Below, piece by piece: positions 9,801 to 19,222 of a stretch of 64,000 nt of DNA. Each line of letters begins with the position of its first letter. The first letter of the stretch is position 1. Location: positions 1 to 64,000 of the forward strand of contig SVPM01000002.1 in the NCBI GenBank assembly GCA_015065865.1, read 5' to 3'. Source of the DNA: Oscillospiraceae bacterium. GTDB taxonomy: Bacteria > Bacillota > Clostridia > Oscillospirales > Acutalibacteraceae. The position numbers were made by a program, and so were the translations under genes. The notes beneath the pieces were generated by a model. That model was given only the letters and a program-made list of their open reading frames with translations. It was not told the origin of the DNA and ran no database searches.

Positions 9801-11042
9801 ATGCAACGAACAAGGTGTGCGTTACGCATCATATCCCTTGTTATGGTGCTGGTGCTGGCTGTCGGCGGATTGATGGCGGTGTCGCCCATGCCTACGGAGG
9901 CGGCAACGGTCAAAGAACTGCAGGATAAGCTGGCGAAATTGGAAAAAGAAGAAAAGGCGTTGAAAGAGAAACTCGCGGCGAGCAAAGGCGACGTGGCCAA
10001 ACAGCAGCAATACGCCGACTCGATCAAAGAAAAGATCCGCAACAGCGAAGCACAGATCGAATTGCTTCGCCAACAGATCCAACTGCTGACGGATCAGATG
10101 GATGAAAAGGCGGCCCAGATCAACGCACGTGAAGCCGAGATCTCAGCGGCACAAAAGGGAATCGAAGATCAGTTGGCGCTGTTCGGCGAGCGGTTGCGGG
10201 TGATCGCGCAATCGGGGAATTTGAGCGCCTTGCAGATGTTGTTTGACACCGAGAATTACGTGGAGTATCTGCTGAAGGAATCGGTGGTGGAACGCATTGC
10301 GGCAAACGACCAACGTATGATCGATGAGCTGAATGCCGAGATCGAGCGGTTGAACCAAGAGAAAGCCGCGCTGAACGAAGAAAAATCCTTGCTGGAAGAA
10401 GAACGCCGCGGCGTGGAAGATCTGAAAGCGGTCGCGGATGCGAAGAAAAAGGAACTGGACGATCTGTATGCCGAAAGTAACCGCGTGCTGGCGGAATTGC
10501 AAAAATCGGTGGATGCCGTGAATGCGGCGCTCAAGCAGAAGCAACGCGAAGAAGAGGCACTGGATAAAGAGATCAAGAAATTGTTGGCGGCGACCAATTC
10601 CACGGGCAAGTATTCCGGCGGTACGATGCACTGGCCGGTGCCGACGGTGCGTAACATTTCTTCCTATTACGGATATCGTTGGGGAAGTTTGCACCGCGGT
10701 ATTGATATCGCCAACGGTTCGATTCCGATCTACGGGCAAAATATTGTCGCGGCGGCAGACGGCACGGTGATCTTTGCGAATACCTCCGGCTGGGGCGGCG
10801 GCTACGGCTTGTATGTGATGGTGGATCACGGCCGCGACAGCAGCGGTCGCCAGATCGTGACCCTGTATGCTCATATGTCTGCCGTTTCGGTGCGTGTGGG
10901 GCAGAAGGTGACGGGCGGCGCCACAGTCATCGGCCGTGCAGGTTCGTCGGGTAACGTTACCGGCCCGCACCTGCATTTCGAGGTACGTGTGAACGGCTCG
11001 GCGGTGGACCCGCTGGCACACGGGTATTTGAAGGCATCATAA
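9801..11042 (+). CDS. EnvC-like coiled-coil murein hydrolase/activator, M23 peptidase domain
   Basis: Signal peptide, long coiled coil, LytM domain with HRGID and HLHFEV zinc-site motifs intact; follows ftsEX. Confidence 0.93.
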   Translation: MQRTRCALRIISLVMVLVLAVGGLMAVSPMPTEAATVKELQDKLAKLEKEEKALKEKLAASKGDVAKQQQYADSIKEKIRNSEAQIELLRQQIQLLTDQMDEKAAQINAREAEISAAQKGIEDQLALFGERLRVIAQSGNLSALQMLFDTENYVEYLLKESVVERIAANDQRMIDELNAEIERLNQEKAALNEEKSLLEEERRGVEDLKAVADAKKKELDDLYAESNRVLAELQKSVDAVNAALKQKQREEEALDKEIKKLLAATNSTGKYSGGTMHWPVPTVRNISSYYGYRWGSLHRGIDIANGSIPIYGQNIVAAADGTVIFANTSGWGGGYGLYVMVDHGRDSSGRQIVTLYAHMSAVSVRVGQKVTGGATVIGRAGSSGNVTGPHLHFEVRVNGSAVDPLAHGYLKAS

Positions 11043-11060
11043 GAGAAACGGGTGTTGTGT

Positions 11061-12344
11061 ATGCGTAAACGGTTGTCGTGGGGCGCGGCACTGTCGCTGA
11101 TGATCATTGTGGTCGCGGTGACGGTGTGTGTCACTATGCTTATTGCGATGCGGCGTTTTAACACACAGGTGAATGAGTTGAACAACCGCCAAGCGATGTA
11201 TAACTATATTGCAGACGTGGATAATGCCGTGCGGCAGAATTATTACGGCACCATTGATGAAGAGGTGCTGCGCCGTTCTTTGGCACAAGGACAGGTGAAA
11301 GGTATCGGAGATAAATACGCTCGTTACCTCACCACCGAAGAGTACAACGCGCAAGCGGTGGCGCTGTCGGGTCAGTCCACCGGTTTCGGTATTGCCGTGG
11401 TGCAAAATGACAGCGGACAGGTGGTGCTCAGCGAAGTGCAACCGGGGTCTACCGCTTACAGCGCCGGTTTGCAAAAAGGTGACGTTGTGATGGCGCTGAA
11501 CAAGACCGCTTTGGGCGAGGAACCGCTGAAAACGGTGGAGGATGCGCTGGAATCCGCGGCTTCGGTGATCTTGACCATACGGCGCGCCGACAAGGAAACG
11601 GCGTTTGAACTGTCGTCTGCGGCGTATGCCCGCGAATGCGTGGAAAGCGAACTGAACGGCACGGTGGGATATTTGCGTATTAAGAGCATCACCGACGTGA
11701 CACCCGATCAAGTGCTGTCGGCCTACACTTCTCTGAAAGAGCAGGGGGCCGCCACACTGGTGTTGGATCTGCGTAACGTCAACGGTGGGGCGACCGAAGC
11801 AACGAAGAACATACTCTCCTTGTTGTTGCCGCACGGACTGTACGGCTATTATGTGGATAAGGACGGCACTGCCGAATTGCGTGCCGAAAACACGGCGCAG
11901 TTGGATATTCCCACGGCGGTGTTGGTGAACAAGACCACTGCGGGCGAGGCGGAACTGATCGCCGCGACCTTACGGCAGGCGGGCAACGCCGTGTTGGTGG
12001 GTGACGTCACGGCAGGCCGTTCGATGGTGCAGGAAAGCTTTGCGTTGGCATCGGATAACTCAGCACTGTATTTGACGGTGGGTGAGTTCTTGCTGTTGGA
12101 TAAGCGCGGCTGGGAAGGCGTTGGACTGACCCCCGACGTGGTCGCTTCGCTGACAGAGGAACAGGAAACCGCGTTGGAATTGCTGCCGAAAGAGGCGGAC
12201 GTGCAATACCGTGCGGCGCTGGCAAAACTCTCGATGATGAGTGAGCAAGGCGGCACCACCACGACCACCACGACGGCCACCACTACCGCAACCTCAGCGG
12301 ACGTTACCACCGACGTTACGACCGAAACGACCCTCGCAGAATAA
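11061..12344 (+). CDS. S41-family (CtpA/CtpB-like) PDZ protein with substituted catalytic residues and Thr-rich C-terminal tail
   Basis: N-terminal TM, PDZ (GFGIAVVQNDSGQVVLSEVQPGSTAYSAGLQKGDVVMALN), S41 core VLVNKTTAGEAELIAATLRQAGNAVLVGDVTAGRSMVQ, tail TTTTTTATTTATSADVTTDVTTETT. Confidence 0.88.
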   Translation: MRKRLSWGAALSLMIIVVAVTVCVTMLIAMRRFNTQVNELNNRQAMYNYIADVDNAVRQNYYGTIDEEVLRRSLAQGQVKGIGDKYARYLTTEEYNAQAVALSGQSTGFGIAVVQNDSGQVVLSEVQPGSTAYSAGLQKGDVVMALNKTALGEEPLKTVEDALESAASVILTIRRADKETAFELSSAAYARECVESELNGTVGYLRIKSITDVTPDQVLSAYTSLKEQGAATLVLDLRNVNGGATEATKNILSLLLPHGLYGYYVDKDGTAELRAENTAQLDIPTAVLVNKTTAGEAELIAATLRQAGNAVLVGDVTAGRSMVQESFALASDNSALYLTVGEFLLLDKRGWEGVGLTPDVVASLTEEQETALELLPKEADVQYRAALAKLSMMSEQGGTTTTTTTATTTATSADVTTDVTTETTLAE

Positions 12345-12352
12345 TGTGAAAT

Positions 12353-12390
12353 AACGACCCGAAACGGATACATCCGTTTCGGGTCGTTTG
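12353..12390 (+). terminator. Rho-independent terminator
   Basis: AACGACCCGAAACGGATACATCCGTTTCGGGTCGTTT, near-perfect hairpin. Confidence 0.85.
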
Positions 12391-12489
12391 ATATATTTTA
12401 AGTTTATTGCGGTATTCCTGTCAAACTTCTTGCAATTTCCCACCGAGTTGGTATATAATGGAGATAATAAATACAGGGAGGCAACGGTT

Positions 12490-14211
12490 ATGGATACAAA
12501 AATCAACGATATGTATGAACTGTGGTTGGCACGTGCCAACGAGGATCCCGATCTTGCGGCGGAGTTGCAGGCTATTGCAGGGGATGAAGCGGCGATCTTT
12601 GACCGCTTTTATTGCGAATTGGAATTCGGCACGGCAGGTCTGCGCGGTGTCATCGGTGCAGGCGATAACCGTATGAATATTTACACCGTGCGTAAAGCCA
12701 CGCAAGGTCTTGCCAATTATTTGAAGGCACATTATGCGACGTCGTCGGTGGCGATCGCCTACGATTGCCGCATCAAATCCGAACTGTTTGCCCGTGAAGC
12801 AGCGCGCGTGTTGGCGGGTAACGGTGTGAAGGTGTTTTTGTTTGATGAGTTGAATCCCACGCCCGTGCTTTCCTTTGCGGTGCGTGAACTGGCGTGTCAA
12901 GCGGGCATTATGGTCACGGCGAGTCACAACCCCGCGAAATACAACGGATATAAATGCTACGGCCCGAACGGCGGTCAGATGACCGACAACGATGCGAACG
13001 AAGTGACCGGCTACGTGCGTGCATTGGATATCTTCAACGACGTGACGGTGGCGGATTACGATGCGGCGGTGCAGGACGGCCGTATTGAGATGGTCGGTGC
13101 GGCGTTGGTTGAGAAGTTCCTTGACCGTGTGGAAGCACAGCAGGTGAACGCGGGCATTTGCAAGAAGGCACCGCTGTCGGTGATCTATTCGCCGCTCAAC
13201 GGTACGGGCAACAAGCCCGTGCGTGCCATTCTATCCCGCATCGGGTTGACCGACGTGCAGATCGTGGCAGAACAGGAATTGCCGGACGGCAATTTCCCCA
13301 CCACCCCGTATCCGAACCCCGAGTTCCGCCAAGCGTTTGAACTGGCGCTCAAAATGGCGGAGGAAACACATCCCGACCTCTTGCTGGCGACCGACCCCGA
13401 CTGCGACCGTGTGGGTATCGCGGTGAAAGAGGGCGACGGTTATGAACTGTTGACGGGCAACGAAGTCGGTTGCTTGCTGCTGGAATACATCCTCTCTTGC
13501 AAGACGGCGCGCGGCGAAATGCCGGTGGCACCGATGGCGGTGAAGACCATCGTGACCTCTGACCTTGCCGCCAACATTGCAAAGAAATACGGTTGCCGCA
13601 TCGCCGAGGTGCTGACCGGCTTTAAGTATATCGGTGAGCAGATCGACGAGCAGGTGGCGGCGGGCCATCCCGAAAATTATATTCTGGGCTTTGAAGAAAG
13701 CTACGGCTACCTTGCCGGTACGCATGTGCGCGATAAGGATGCGGTGGTCGCTTCGATGCTTATCTGCGAAATGGCGGCGTATTACAATGCCGAGGGTCGC
13801 TCGCTGCTTGACGTGCTGAACGGGTTGTACGCCGAACACGGCGTGTTCCGCCACAGCCTCTTGAATGCGGAATTTGAGGGTGCCGAGGGTATGCAGACGA
13901 TGAAGGCGTTGATGGAAGGCCTGCGTGCCAACCGTCCCGATACGCTCGGCGGCCTGAAAGTGGTTGCGTTTGCGGATTACCGCGAGTCGGTCAGTGTGGA
14001 TCTCGTAAGCGGCGAAAGCACGACTATTGATCTGCCGAAATCCAACGTGCTGTCGTATAAACTTGAGGGGAACAACGGCATTATCATTCGTCCCTCCGGC
14101 ACCGAGCCGAAAGTGAAGGCGTACATCACCGCGACCGGCGCCGACATGGCGGCCGCGGACACGATGACCGCAACACTGAAAGAAGCCGCGGCAGAGATGC
14201 TGAAAGCGTAA
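12490..14211 (+). CDS. Phospho-sugar mutase (phosphoglucomutase/phosphomannomutase family)
   Basis: GTAGLRG, TASHNPAKYNGYK, TDPDCDR, GFEESYGY and RPSGTEPKVKAY motifs, all canonical. Confidence 0.95.
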   Translation: MDTKINDMYELWLARANEDPDLAAELQAIAGDEAAIFDRFYCELEFGTAGLRGVIGAGDNRMNIYTVRKATQGLANYLKAHYATSSVAIAYDCRIKSELFAREAARVLAGNGVKVFLFDELNPTPVLSFAVRELACQAGIMVTASHNPAKYNGYKCYGPNGGQMTDNDANEVTGYVRALDIFNDVTVADYDAAVQDGRIEMVGAALVEKFLDRVEAQQVNAGICKKAPLSVIYSPLNGTGNKPVRAILSRIGLTDVQIVAEQELPDGNFPTTPYPNPEFRQAFELALKMAEETHPDLLLATDPDCDRVGIAVKEGDGYELLTGNEVGCLLLEYILSCKTARGEMPVAPMAVKTIVTSDLAANIAKKYGCRIAEVLTGFKYIGEQIDEQVAAGHPENYILGFEESYGYLAGTHVRDKDAVVASMLICEMAAYYNAEGRSLLDVLNGLYAEHGVFRHSLLNAEFEGAEGMQTMKALMEGLRANRPDTLGGLKVVAFADYRESVSVDLVSGESTTIDLPKSNVLSYKLEGNNGIIIRPSGTEPKVKAYITATGADMAAADTMTATLKEAAAEMLKA

Positions 14212-14224
14212 GTGAGAAATACAT

Positions 14225-14261
14225 AAAAACGGGCAGGCGAAATTCGCCTGCCCGTTTTTTT
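14225..14261. terminator. Terminator hairpin in convergent intergenic region
   Basis: AAAACGGGCAGGCGAAATTCGCCTGCCCGTTTTTTT. Confidence 0.85.
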
Positions 14262-14318
14262 AAATGGGACATACGGTGCGGCAGATTGCCGCCCTTTACG
14301 TCGCGTGCGGGGTTGTTT

Positions 14319-15452
14319 TTAGCCCTTACGCCACACCATCTTATTGATGATACCGGTATAGCTTTGAATGATCTTGACCACCTTGGTCGCTACGTTGTTG
14401 TCCGCATAAGCGGGGACGTCACTGCCGTCGTCGCCGTTTTGGTGCATACTGACCGCGAGATCCACCGCCTGCAACACCTGTTCCGCCGAAATGGAACCCA
14501 CGGTGAACACGCCGCGCTCCATAGCCTCGGGGCGTTCGGTAGAGGTGCGGATGGACACGGCGGGGAACTTGAAGTACGCGCCTTCCTCCGGCACGGTGCC
14601 GCTGTCCGACACCACGCAGAATGCGTTCTGCTGCAATTTGTTGTAATCGAAGAAGCCGAGCGGCTGGTGCTGAATAACGCGCTTGTCAAACACAAAACCG
14701 CGCTGTTCGATGAACTTCTTGCTGCGGGGATGGCAGGAATACAGGATCGGCATATCGTACGTTTCCGCCATGGTGTTGACCGCGTTCATCAGCGAGAAGA
14801 AGTTTTGCTCGATATCGATGTTTTCCTCACGGTGAGCGGAGAGGAGAATGTAACGCCCTGCTTCGAGGCCGAGGTCTTGAAGCACGGTGCTTTGATTGAT
14901 GTTCGGCAAACATTCGTCCAGCACTTCCGCCATCGGCGAGCCGACCACGTGGGTGTATTCGGGGCGCACACCGCTGTCCAAAATGTATTTGCGTGCATTT
15001 TCGGAATAGCAGAGGTTGACGTCGCTCGTCACGTCCACGATACGGCGAATGACTTCTTCGGGCAGGTTTTCGTCCTTGCAACGGTTGCCCGCTTCCATAT
15101 GGAATACCGGAATCTTCAAACGTTTTGCCGCAATGACCGACAGGCAGGAGTTGGTGTCGCCCAGCACGATGAGCGCATCGGGGCGGAGTTCGGCCATCAG
15201 TTCATAGGATTTCGCGATCACGTTGCCCATTGTCTGGCCGATGTTTTCGCCCACCACGCCGAGATAGTGGTCGGGTGCACGCAGGCCCAGATCCTTGAAG
15301 AACACCTCGTTCAAGGTGTAATCGTAGTTCTGACCCGTATGCACCAAAATGTGGTCGAAATACCGATCGCACTTTTTGATGATGGCGGACATTTTGATGA
15401 TCTCGGGACGCGTGCCTACGATGGTCATCAGTCGCAGTTTTTTCGTAGCCAT
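14319..15452 (-). CDS. UDP-N-acetylglucosamine 2-epimerase, non-hydrolysing (WecB/CapG-like)
   Basis: LRLMTIVGTRPEIIKMSAIIKKCDRYFDHILVHTGQNYD..., HMEAGNRCKDENLPEE; start ATG 15452 after AAGGAG. Confidence 0.9.
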   Translation of the reverse strand: MATKKLRLMTIVGTRPEIIKMSAIIKKCDRYFDHILVHTGQNYDYTLNEVFFKDLGLRAPDHYLGVVGENIGQTMGNVIAKSYELMAELRPDALIVLGDTNSCLSVIAAKRLKIPVFHMEAGNRCKDENLPEEVIRRIVDVTSDVNLCYSENARKYILDSGVRPEYTHVVGSPMAEVLDECLPNINQSTVLQDLGLEAGRYILLSAHREENIDIEQNFFSLMNAVNTMAETYDMPILYSCHPRSKKFIEQRGFVFDKRVIQHQPLGFFDYNKLQQNAFCVVSDSGTVPEEGAYFKFPAVSIRTSTERPEAMERGVFTVGSISAEQVLQAVDLAVSMHQNGDDGSDVPAYADNNVATKVVKIIQSYTGIINKMVWRKG

Positions 15453-15465
15453 TGTCATATTCTCC

Positions 15466-16323
15466 TTACAGATCGTAATGCGGATACATCGATTTGTGGT
15501 CGCGCATCCAGTCGCCCAGTTCTTTTACCATGGTTTCATAATCGGGGATCACGTAATCAAACCCGTCAAACCGCGTGCGTACCAAGGATTTGTCCGCCAC
15601 AAAGCGTTCCAGCGGTTGAATCTCAATGGGTTCACGGCGAATGTGGGAATTGAACAAGCACAAGAGATCGTATTTGTTGATGGAGGAGGCGGGTACCGCG
15701 TTGTATAACCCGTGTGCACGGGCGCGGGCGGCCGCTTCCATCGTCTTTGCCAATTGCAGGGTGGTCTGGCCCGTCCAGATAGCGCCCGTAAAGCCGTTCA
15801 CGGGACCTTCCTGCTTCATAAACCAGTTGAGCAGACCGATGCCGCCTTCGTTGATATCGGGGCCGATGATGGAGTTGCGAAGGGTGATGTTTTTGTCGTC
15901 CTCCAACTCGCCGATGGCTTTGGATCTGTCGTAAAACAGCGCGCCGTCCGGCACGGAATCTTCGGTGTATCCGCCCGTTTTGCCCGAAAACACACAGTCG
16001 GTACTCATATGAATGATCTGCGTGGGGGTCTCACGGGTGATGTGCGCCAAGAAGTGCGGCAGATACCCGTTGAGCAACACCGCCATCGGATGATTGTTTT
16101 CCGCAAACTGGTTGAGCAGACCGATGCAGTTGATGACCGCATCATACTCGCCTTTCAGCACCATCGTTTGCACTTCGTCAAACTTGGTCGCATCGCCGAC
16201 GATGGTGGTGACGTAGCGGGACGGTTCCATGGCAAAGCCGGTGACATCGTGGCCTTGCTCTTTCAGATACAGCGAGATCATATGGCCCGCCATACCGTTA
16301 CAGCCCATAACAAGGAATTTCAT
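15466..16323 (-). CDS. SDR-family NAD(P)-dependent oxidoreductase, RmlD-like sugar reductase
   Basis: MKFLVMGCNGMAGHMISLYLKEQGHDV Rossmann start, YDRSK catalytic motif. Confidence 0.85.
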   Translation of the reverse strand: MKFLVMGCNGMAGHMISLYLKEQGHDVTGFAMEPSRYVTTIVGDATKFDEVQTMVLKGEYDAVINCIGLLNQFAENNHPMAVLLNGYLPHFLAHITRETPTQIIHMSTDCVFSGKTGGYTEDSVPDGALFYDRSKAIGELEDDKNITLRNSIIGPDINEGGIGLLNWFMKQEGPVNGFTGAIWTGQTTLQLAKTMEAAARARAHGLYNAVPASSINKYDLLCLFNSHIRREPIEIQPLERFVADKSLVRTRFDGFDYVIPDYETMVKELGDWMRDHKSMYPHYDL

Positions 16324-16391
16324 AGCGTTCCCTCCGTTTGATACATCTCTTTTCATTATATAACCTCTTGCCCGAAAAGGCAAGGGGCTTT

Positions 16392-17159
16392 TTATATTCC
16401 GAACAAGCGCCGCGCATTGTCGGCGGTCTGTTCGAGCAGGGTGTCGGTATCTATGCCGCGTGCGGCGGCGATCACCGCCGCGGTGTGCGCGATCATACGC
16501 GAATCGCACCGATGCCCGCGACAGGGGACGGGTGCCATATACGGGGCATCCGTTTCGAGCAACAGGCGGTCGAGCGGCACGGCCGCGGCCACCGCCAACG
16601 GTTTTTTGGCGTTCTTGAAGGTCGCCGCACCGCCGAGCCCGATGTACATACCGAGTCTTACCACCTCTTGCATCATTTCCACGCTGCCCGAAAAGCAGTG
16701 GAGAACGCCTTGCGGGCGGTAAGTTTTAAGCAGCGTCAGCGTATCCTCGTGAGCATCGCGGTCGTGCACGATGACGGGAAGCGACAGGCGCGCGGCCAGT
16801 TGCAACTGCGCTTCAAAGCAGGTGCGTTGCGCTTCGCGCGGGGGGTTGTCCTCCCAGTGGTAGTCCAGCCCGATCTCGCCCACGGCAACCGCGCGCGGGT
16901 GCGCCGCCAGTTGTTCCAACAGGGGGATCGATTCCGCCGTGTAGGTATTCGCCGCTTCGGGGTGGATACCCACGGCGGCGTACATATACGGATACCGCTC
17001 TGCCAGTAACAGCGAGCGGCGGGCGGAATCCGCATCGGACGCGGCGTTGATCACCCCGCACACCCCGCCTGCAGGCAGGGCGGCGAGCAATGTGTCGCGG
17101 TCGGGGTCGAACGCCGTGTCGTCGTAGTGGGCGTGGGAATCGAAAATCGCGGCCGCCAT
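16392..17159 (-). CDS. TatD-family metal-dependent hydrolase (DNase)
   Basis: IFDSHAHYDD, AVGEIGLDYH, PVIVHDRDAHEDT, LHCFSGS, LLLETDAPYMAP. Confidence 0.93.
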   Translation of the reverse strand: MAAAIFDSHAHYDDTAFDPDRDTLLAALPAGGVCGVINAASDADSARRSLLLAERYPYMYAAVGIHPEAANTYTAESIPLLEQLAAHPRAVAVGEIGLDYHWEDNPPREAQRTCFEAQLQLAARLSLPVIVHDRDAHEDTLTLLKTYRPQGVLHCFSGSVEMMQEVVRLGMYIGLGGAATFKNAKKPLAVAAAVPLDRLLLETDAPYMAPVPCRGHRCDSRMIAHTAAVIAAARGIDTDTLLEQTADNARRLFGI

Positions 17160-17160
17160 A

Positions 17161-19134
17161 TCAGCGCAATTTGCTGCCGATGGGCATACCGTCCACAAAC
17201 AGCACGCGTGCCGCATCTTCGCCGTTTTCGTCCAGCGTATCGGCGGCGAGGATCATGCCCGCCGATTCCACGCCGCACAGCACGGCGGGTTTTAAGTTCG
17301 CGACCACCACCACGCGGCGGCCTTTCAGGTCGTCGGGGGTGTACCACTTGGCAATGCCCGAACAGACGGTGCGGGGGGTGCCACTGCCGTCGTTCAGGGT
17401 GAGTTTCAACAGTTTCTTCGCCTTCTTTACCGGCTCGCAATCCACCACTTCCGCCACGCGCAGGTCGATCTTGCCGAAATCGTCAAACGCGATTGCGGGC
17501 AGAATGGGGGCGAATGCGGGGGCATCCGGCTCTTTCGCGGCGGCCGCGGCTTTCATCTTGGCCTGCAGTTCCGCTTCCAGTTCTGCCAACACCTTTTCGG
17601 CATCCAAGCGCTGGAACAGCGGTTTTGCTTCGCCCACCGTGAAGGTGTCGGTAGTGCCGAAGGTGAGAGTGTCGTAGGTCATCGTATCACGCGACACCTG
17701 CAATTGATCGAAGATCGCTTCGGCAGTCGCGGGCATAAACGGCGCCATCAAGATGGCAAGCACGCGAATGCTTTCGAGCAGGTTGTAGAGCACCGCCGCA
17801 AGGCGCGGGCGGTCCTCTTCGTTTTTCGCGAGAACCCACGGGGCGGTTTCGTCAATATACTTGTTGCAACGGCGTGCGAGGTTCATCAGCACGTCCGCCG
17901 CATCCGCGTTGTGATAGCAATCCATACGGGCGGCGAAATCCCGCGCGGTATCCGCCACCGCGGCGTGCAGTTCTTCGTCCAGCGGCTCCACAGCCGTGGG
18001 ACGTGCCACCGTGCCGCCGAAATACTTGTTGGTCATCGCGATCGAGCGGTTGACCAAGTTACCCAGCGTGTTCGCAAGGTCGGTATTGAACTTTGCAATA
18101 AAGGATTCGTAAGTGATGGTGCCATCCTGTGCGAACGGGATCTCCGAAAGGAGGTAATACCGCACCGCGTCGGTGCCGAACCGTTCGGCCAGTTCGTCGG
18201 CATAGACCACGTTACCTTTGGATTTGCTCATCTTATCTTCGCCGAAGAGCAACCACGGGTGGCCGAGCACCTGTTTCGGCAACGGCTCGCCCAGCGCCAT
18301 CAGAATGATGGGCCAATAAATGGTGTGGAAGCGCACGATGTCTTTACCGATAACGTGCAGATCGGCGGGCCAGAAACGGTCATAGAGTTCGCCGCAACCG
18401 TCGGGATGGTATCCCACACCGGTGATGTAGTTGGACAGTGCATCCAGCCACACATAGGTGACGTGGCGCGGGTCAAACTCCACGGGGATACCCCAAGTGA
18501 AGGAGGAACGGGACACGCACAGGTCCGCCAGACCGGGTTTTAAGAAGTTGTTGATCATTTCGTGCTTGCGGGATTCGGGTTGGAAGAAATCGGGGTTCTC
18601 CTCGTAATACTGCAGCAAGCGGTCCTGATACTTCGACAGGCGCAGGAAATACGCCTCCTCTTTTGCATCGGTCACGGGGCGGCCGCAGTCGGGGCAACAC
18701 CCGTCTTTGAGTTGCGAGGCGGTGAAAAAGGATTCGCACGGCACGCAGTATTTGCCCTCGTACTCGCTCTTATAGATATCGCCTTGGTCGTACAATTTCT
18801 TGAAGATGGCTTGGATTGCCTTTACGTGATCGTCATCGGTGGTGCGGATGAAACGGTCGTACGTCACGTTCAGCGAATCCCACACCGCTTTGATCTGCGC
18901 GGACATACCGTCCACGTATTCCTGCGGGGAAAGGCCCTGCTCACGAGCGGCGTCTTCGATCTTTTGGCCGTGTTCGTCCGAACCGGTCAGAAAATGTACG
19001 TCGTAGCCGCACAAGCGCTTGTAGCGCGCGATGGCATCCGCCAGCACGATGTCGTAGCAGTTGCCGCAGTGCGGTTTGTAGGATGCATAGGCGATAGCGG
19101 TGGTCAAATAAAATTTGGGTTTTTGAATATCCAC
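17161..19134 (-). CDS. metG: Methionine--tRNA ligase with C-terminal tRNA-binding domain
   Basis: KFYLTTAIAYASYKPHCGNCYDIVLADAIARYKRLCGYDVHFLTGSDEHG, KMSKSKGN, C-terminal FGKIDLRVAEVVDCEPVKKAKKLLKL. Confidence 0.97.
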   Translation of the reverse strand: MDIQKPKFYLTTAIAYASYKPHCGNCYDIVLADAIARYKRLCGYDVHFLTGSDEHGQKIEDAAREQGLSPQEYVDGMSAQIKAVWDSLNVTYDRFIRTTDDDHVKAIQAIFKKLYDQGDIYKSEYEGKYCVPCESFFTASQLKDGCCPDCGRPVTDAKEEAYFLRLSKYQDRLLQYYEENPDFFQPESRKHEMINNFLKPGLADLCVSRSSFTWGIPVEFDPRHVTYVWLDALSNYITGVGYHPDGCGELYDRFWPADLHVIGKDIVRFHTIYWPIILMALGEPLPKQVLGHPWLLFGEDKMSKSKGNVVYADELAERFGTDAVRYYLLSEIPFAQDGTITYESFIAKFNTDLANTLGNLVNRSIAMTNKYFGGTVARPTAVEPLDEELHAAVADTARDFAARMDCYHNADAADVLMNLARRCNKYIDETAPWVLAKNEEDRPRLAAVLYNLLESIRVLAILMAPFMPATAEAIFDQLQVSRDTMTYDTLTFGTTDTFTVGEAKPLFQRLDAEKVLAELEAELQAKMKAAAAAKEPDAPAFAPILPAIAFDDFGKIDLRVAEVVDCEPVKKAKKLLKLTLNDGSGTPRTVCSGIAKWYTPDDLKGRRVVVVANLKPAVLCGVESAGMILAADTLDENGEDAARVLFVDGMPIGSKLR

Positions 19135-19222
19135 GAATAAGTCTCCTAACTCTAAAACGTTCTTTTTGTATTGTAACAGATTTTGTAAAAATTACAAGTA
19201 CCAGTTTTGTTCGGCAAAGGGA

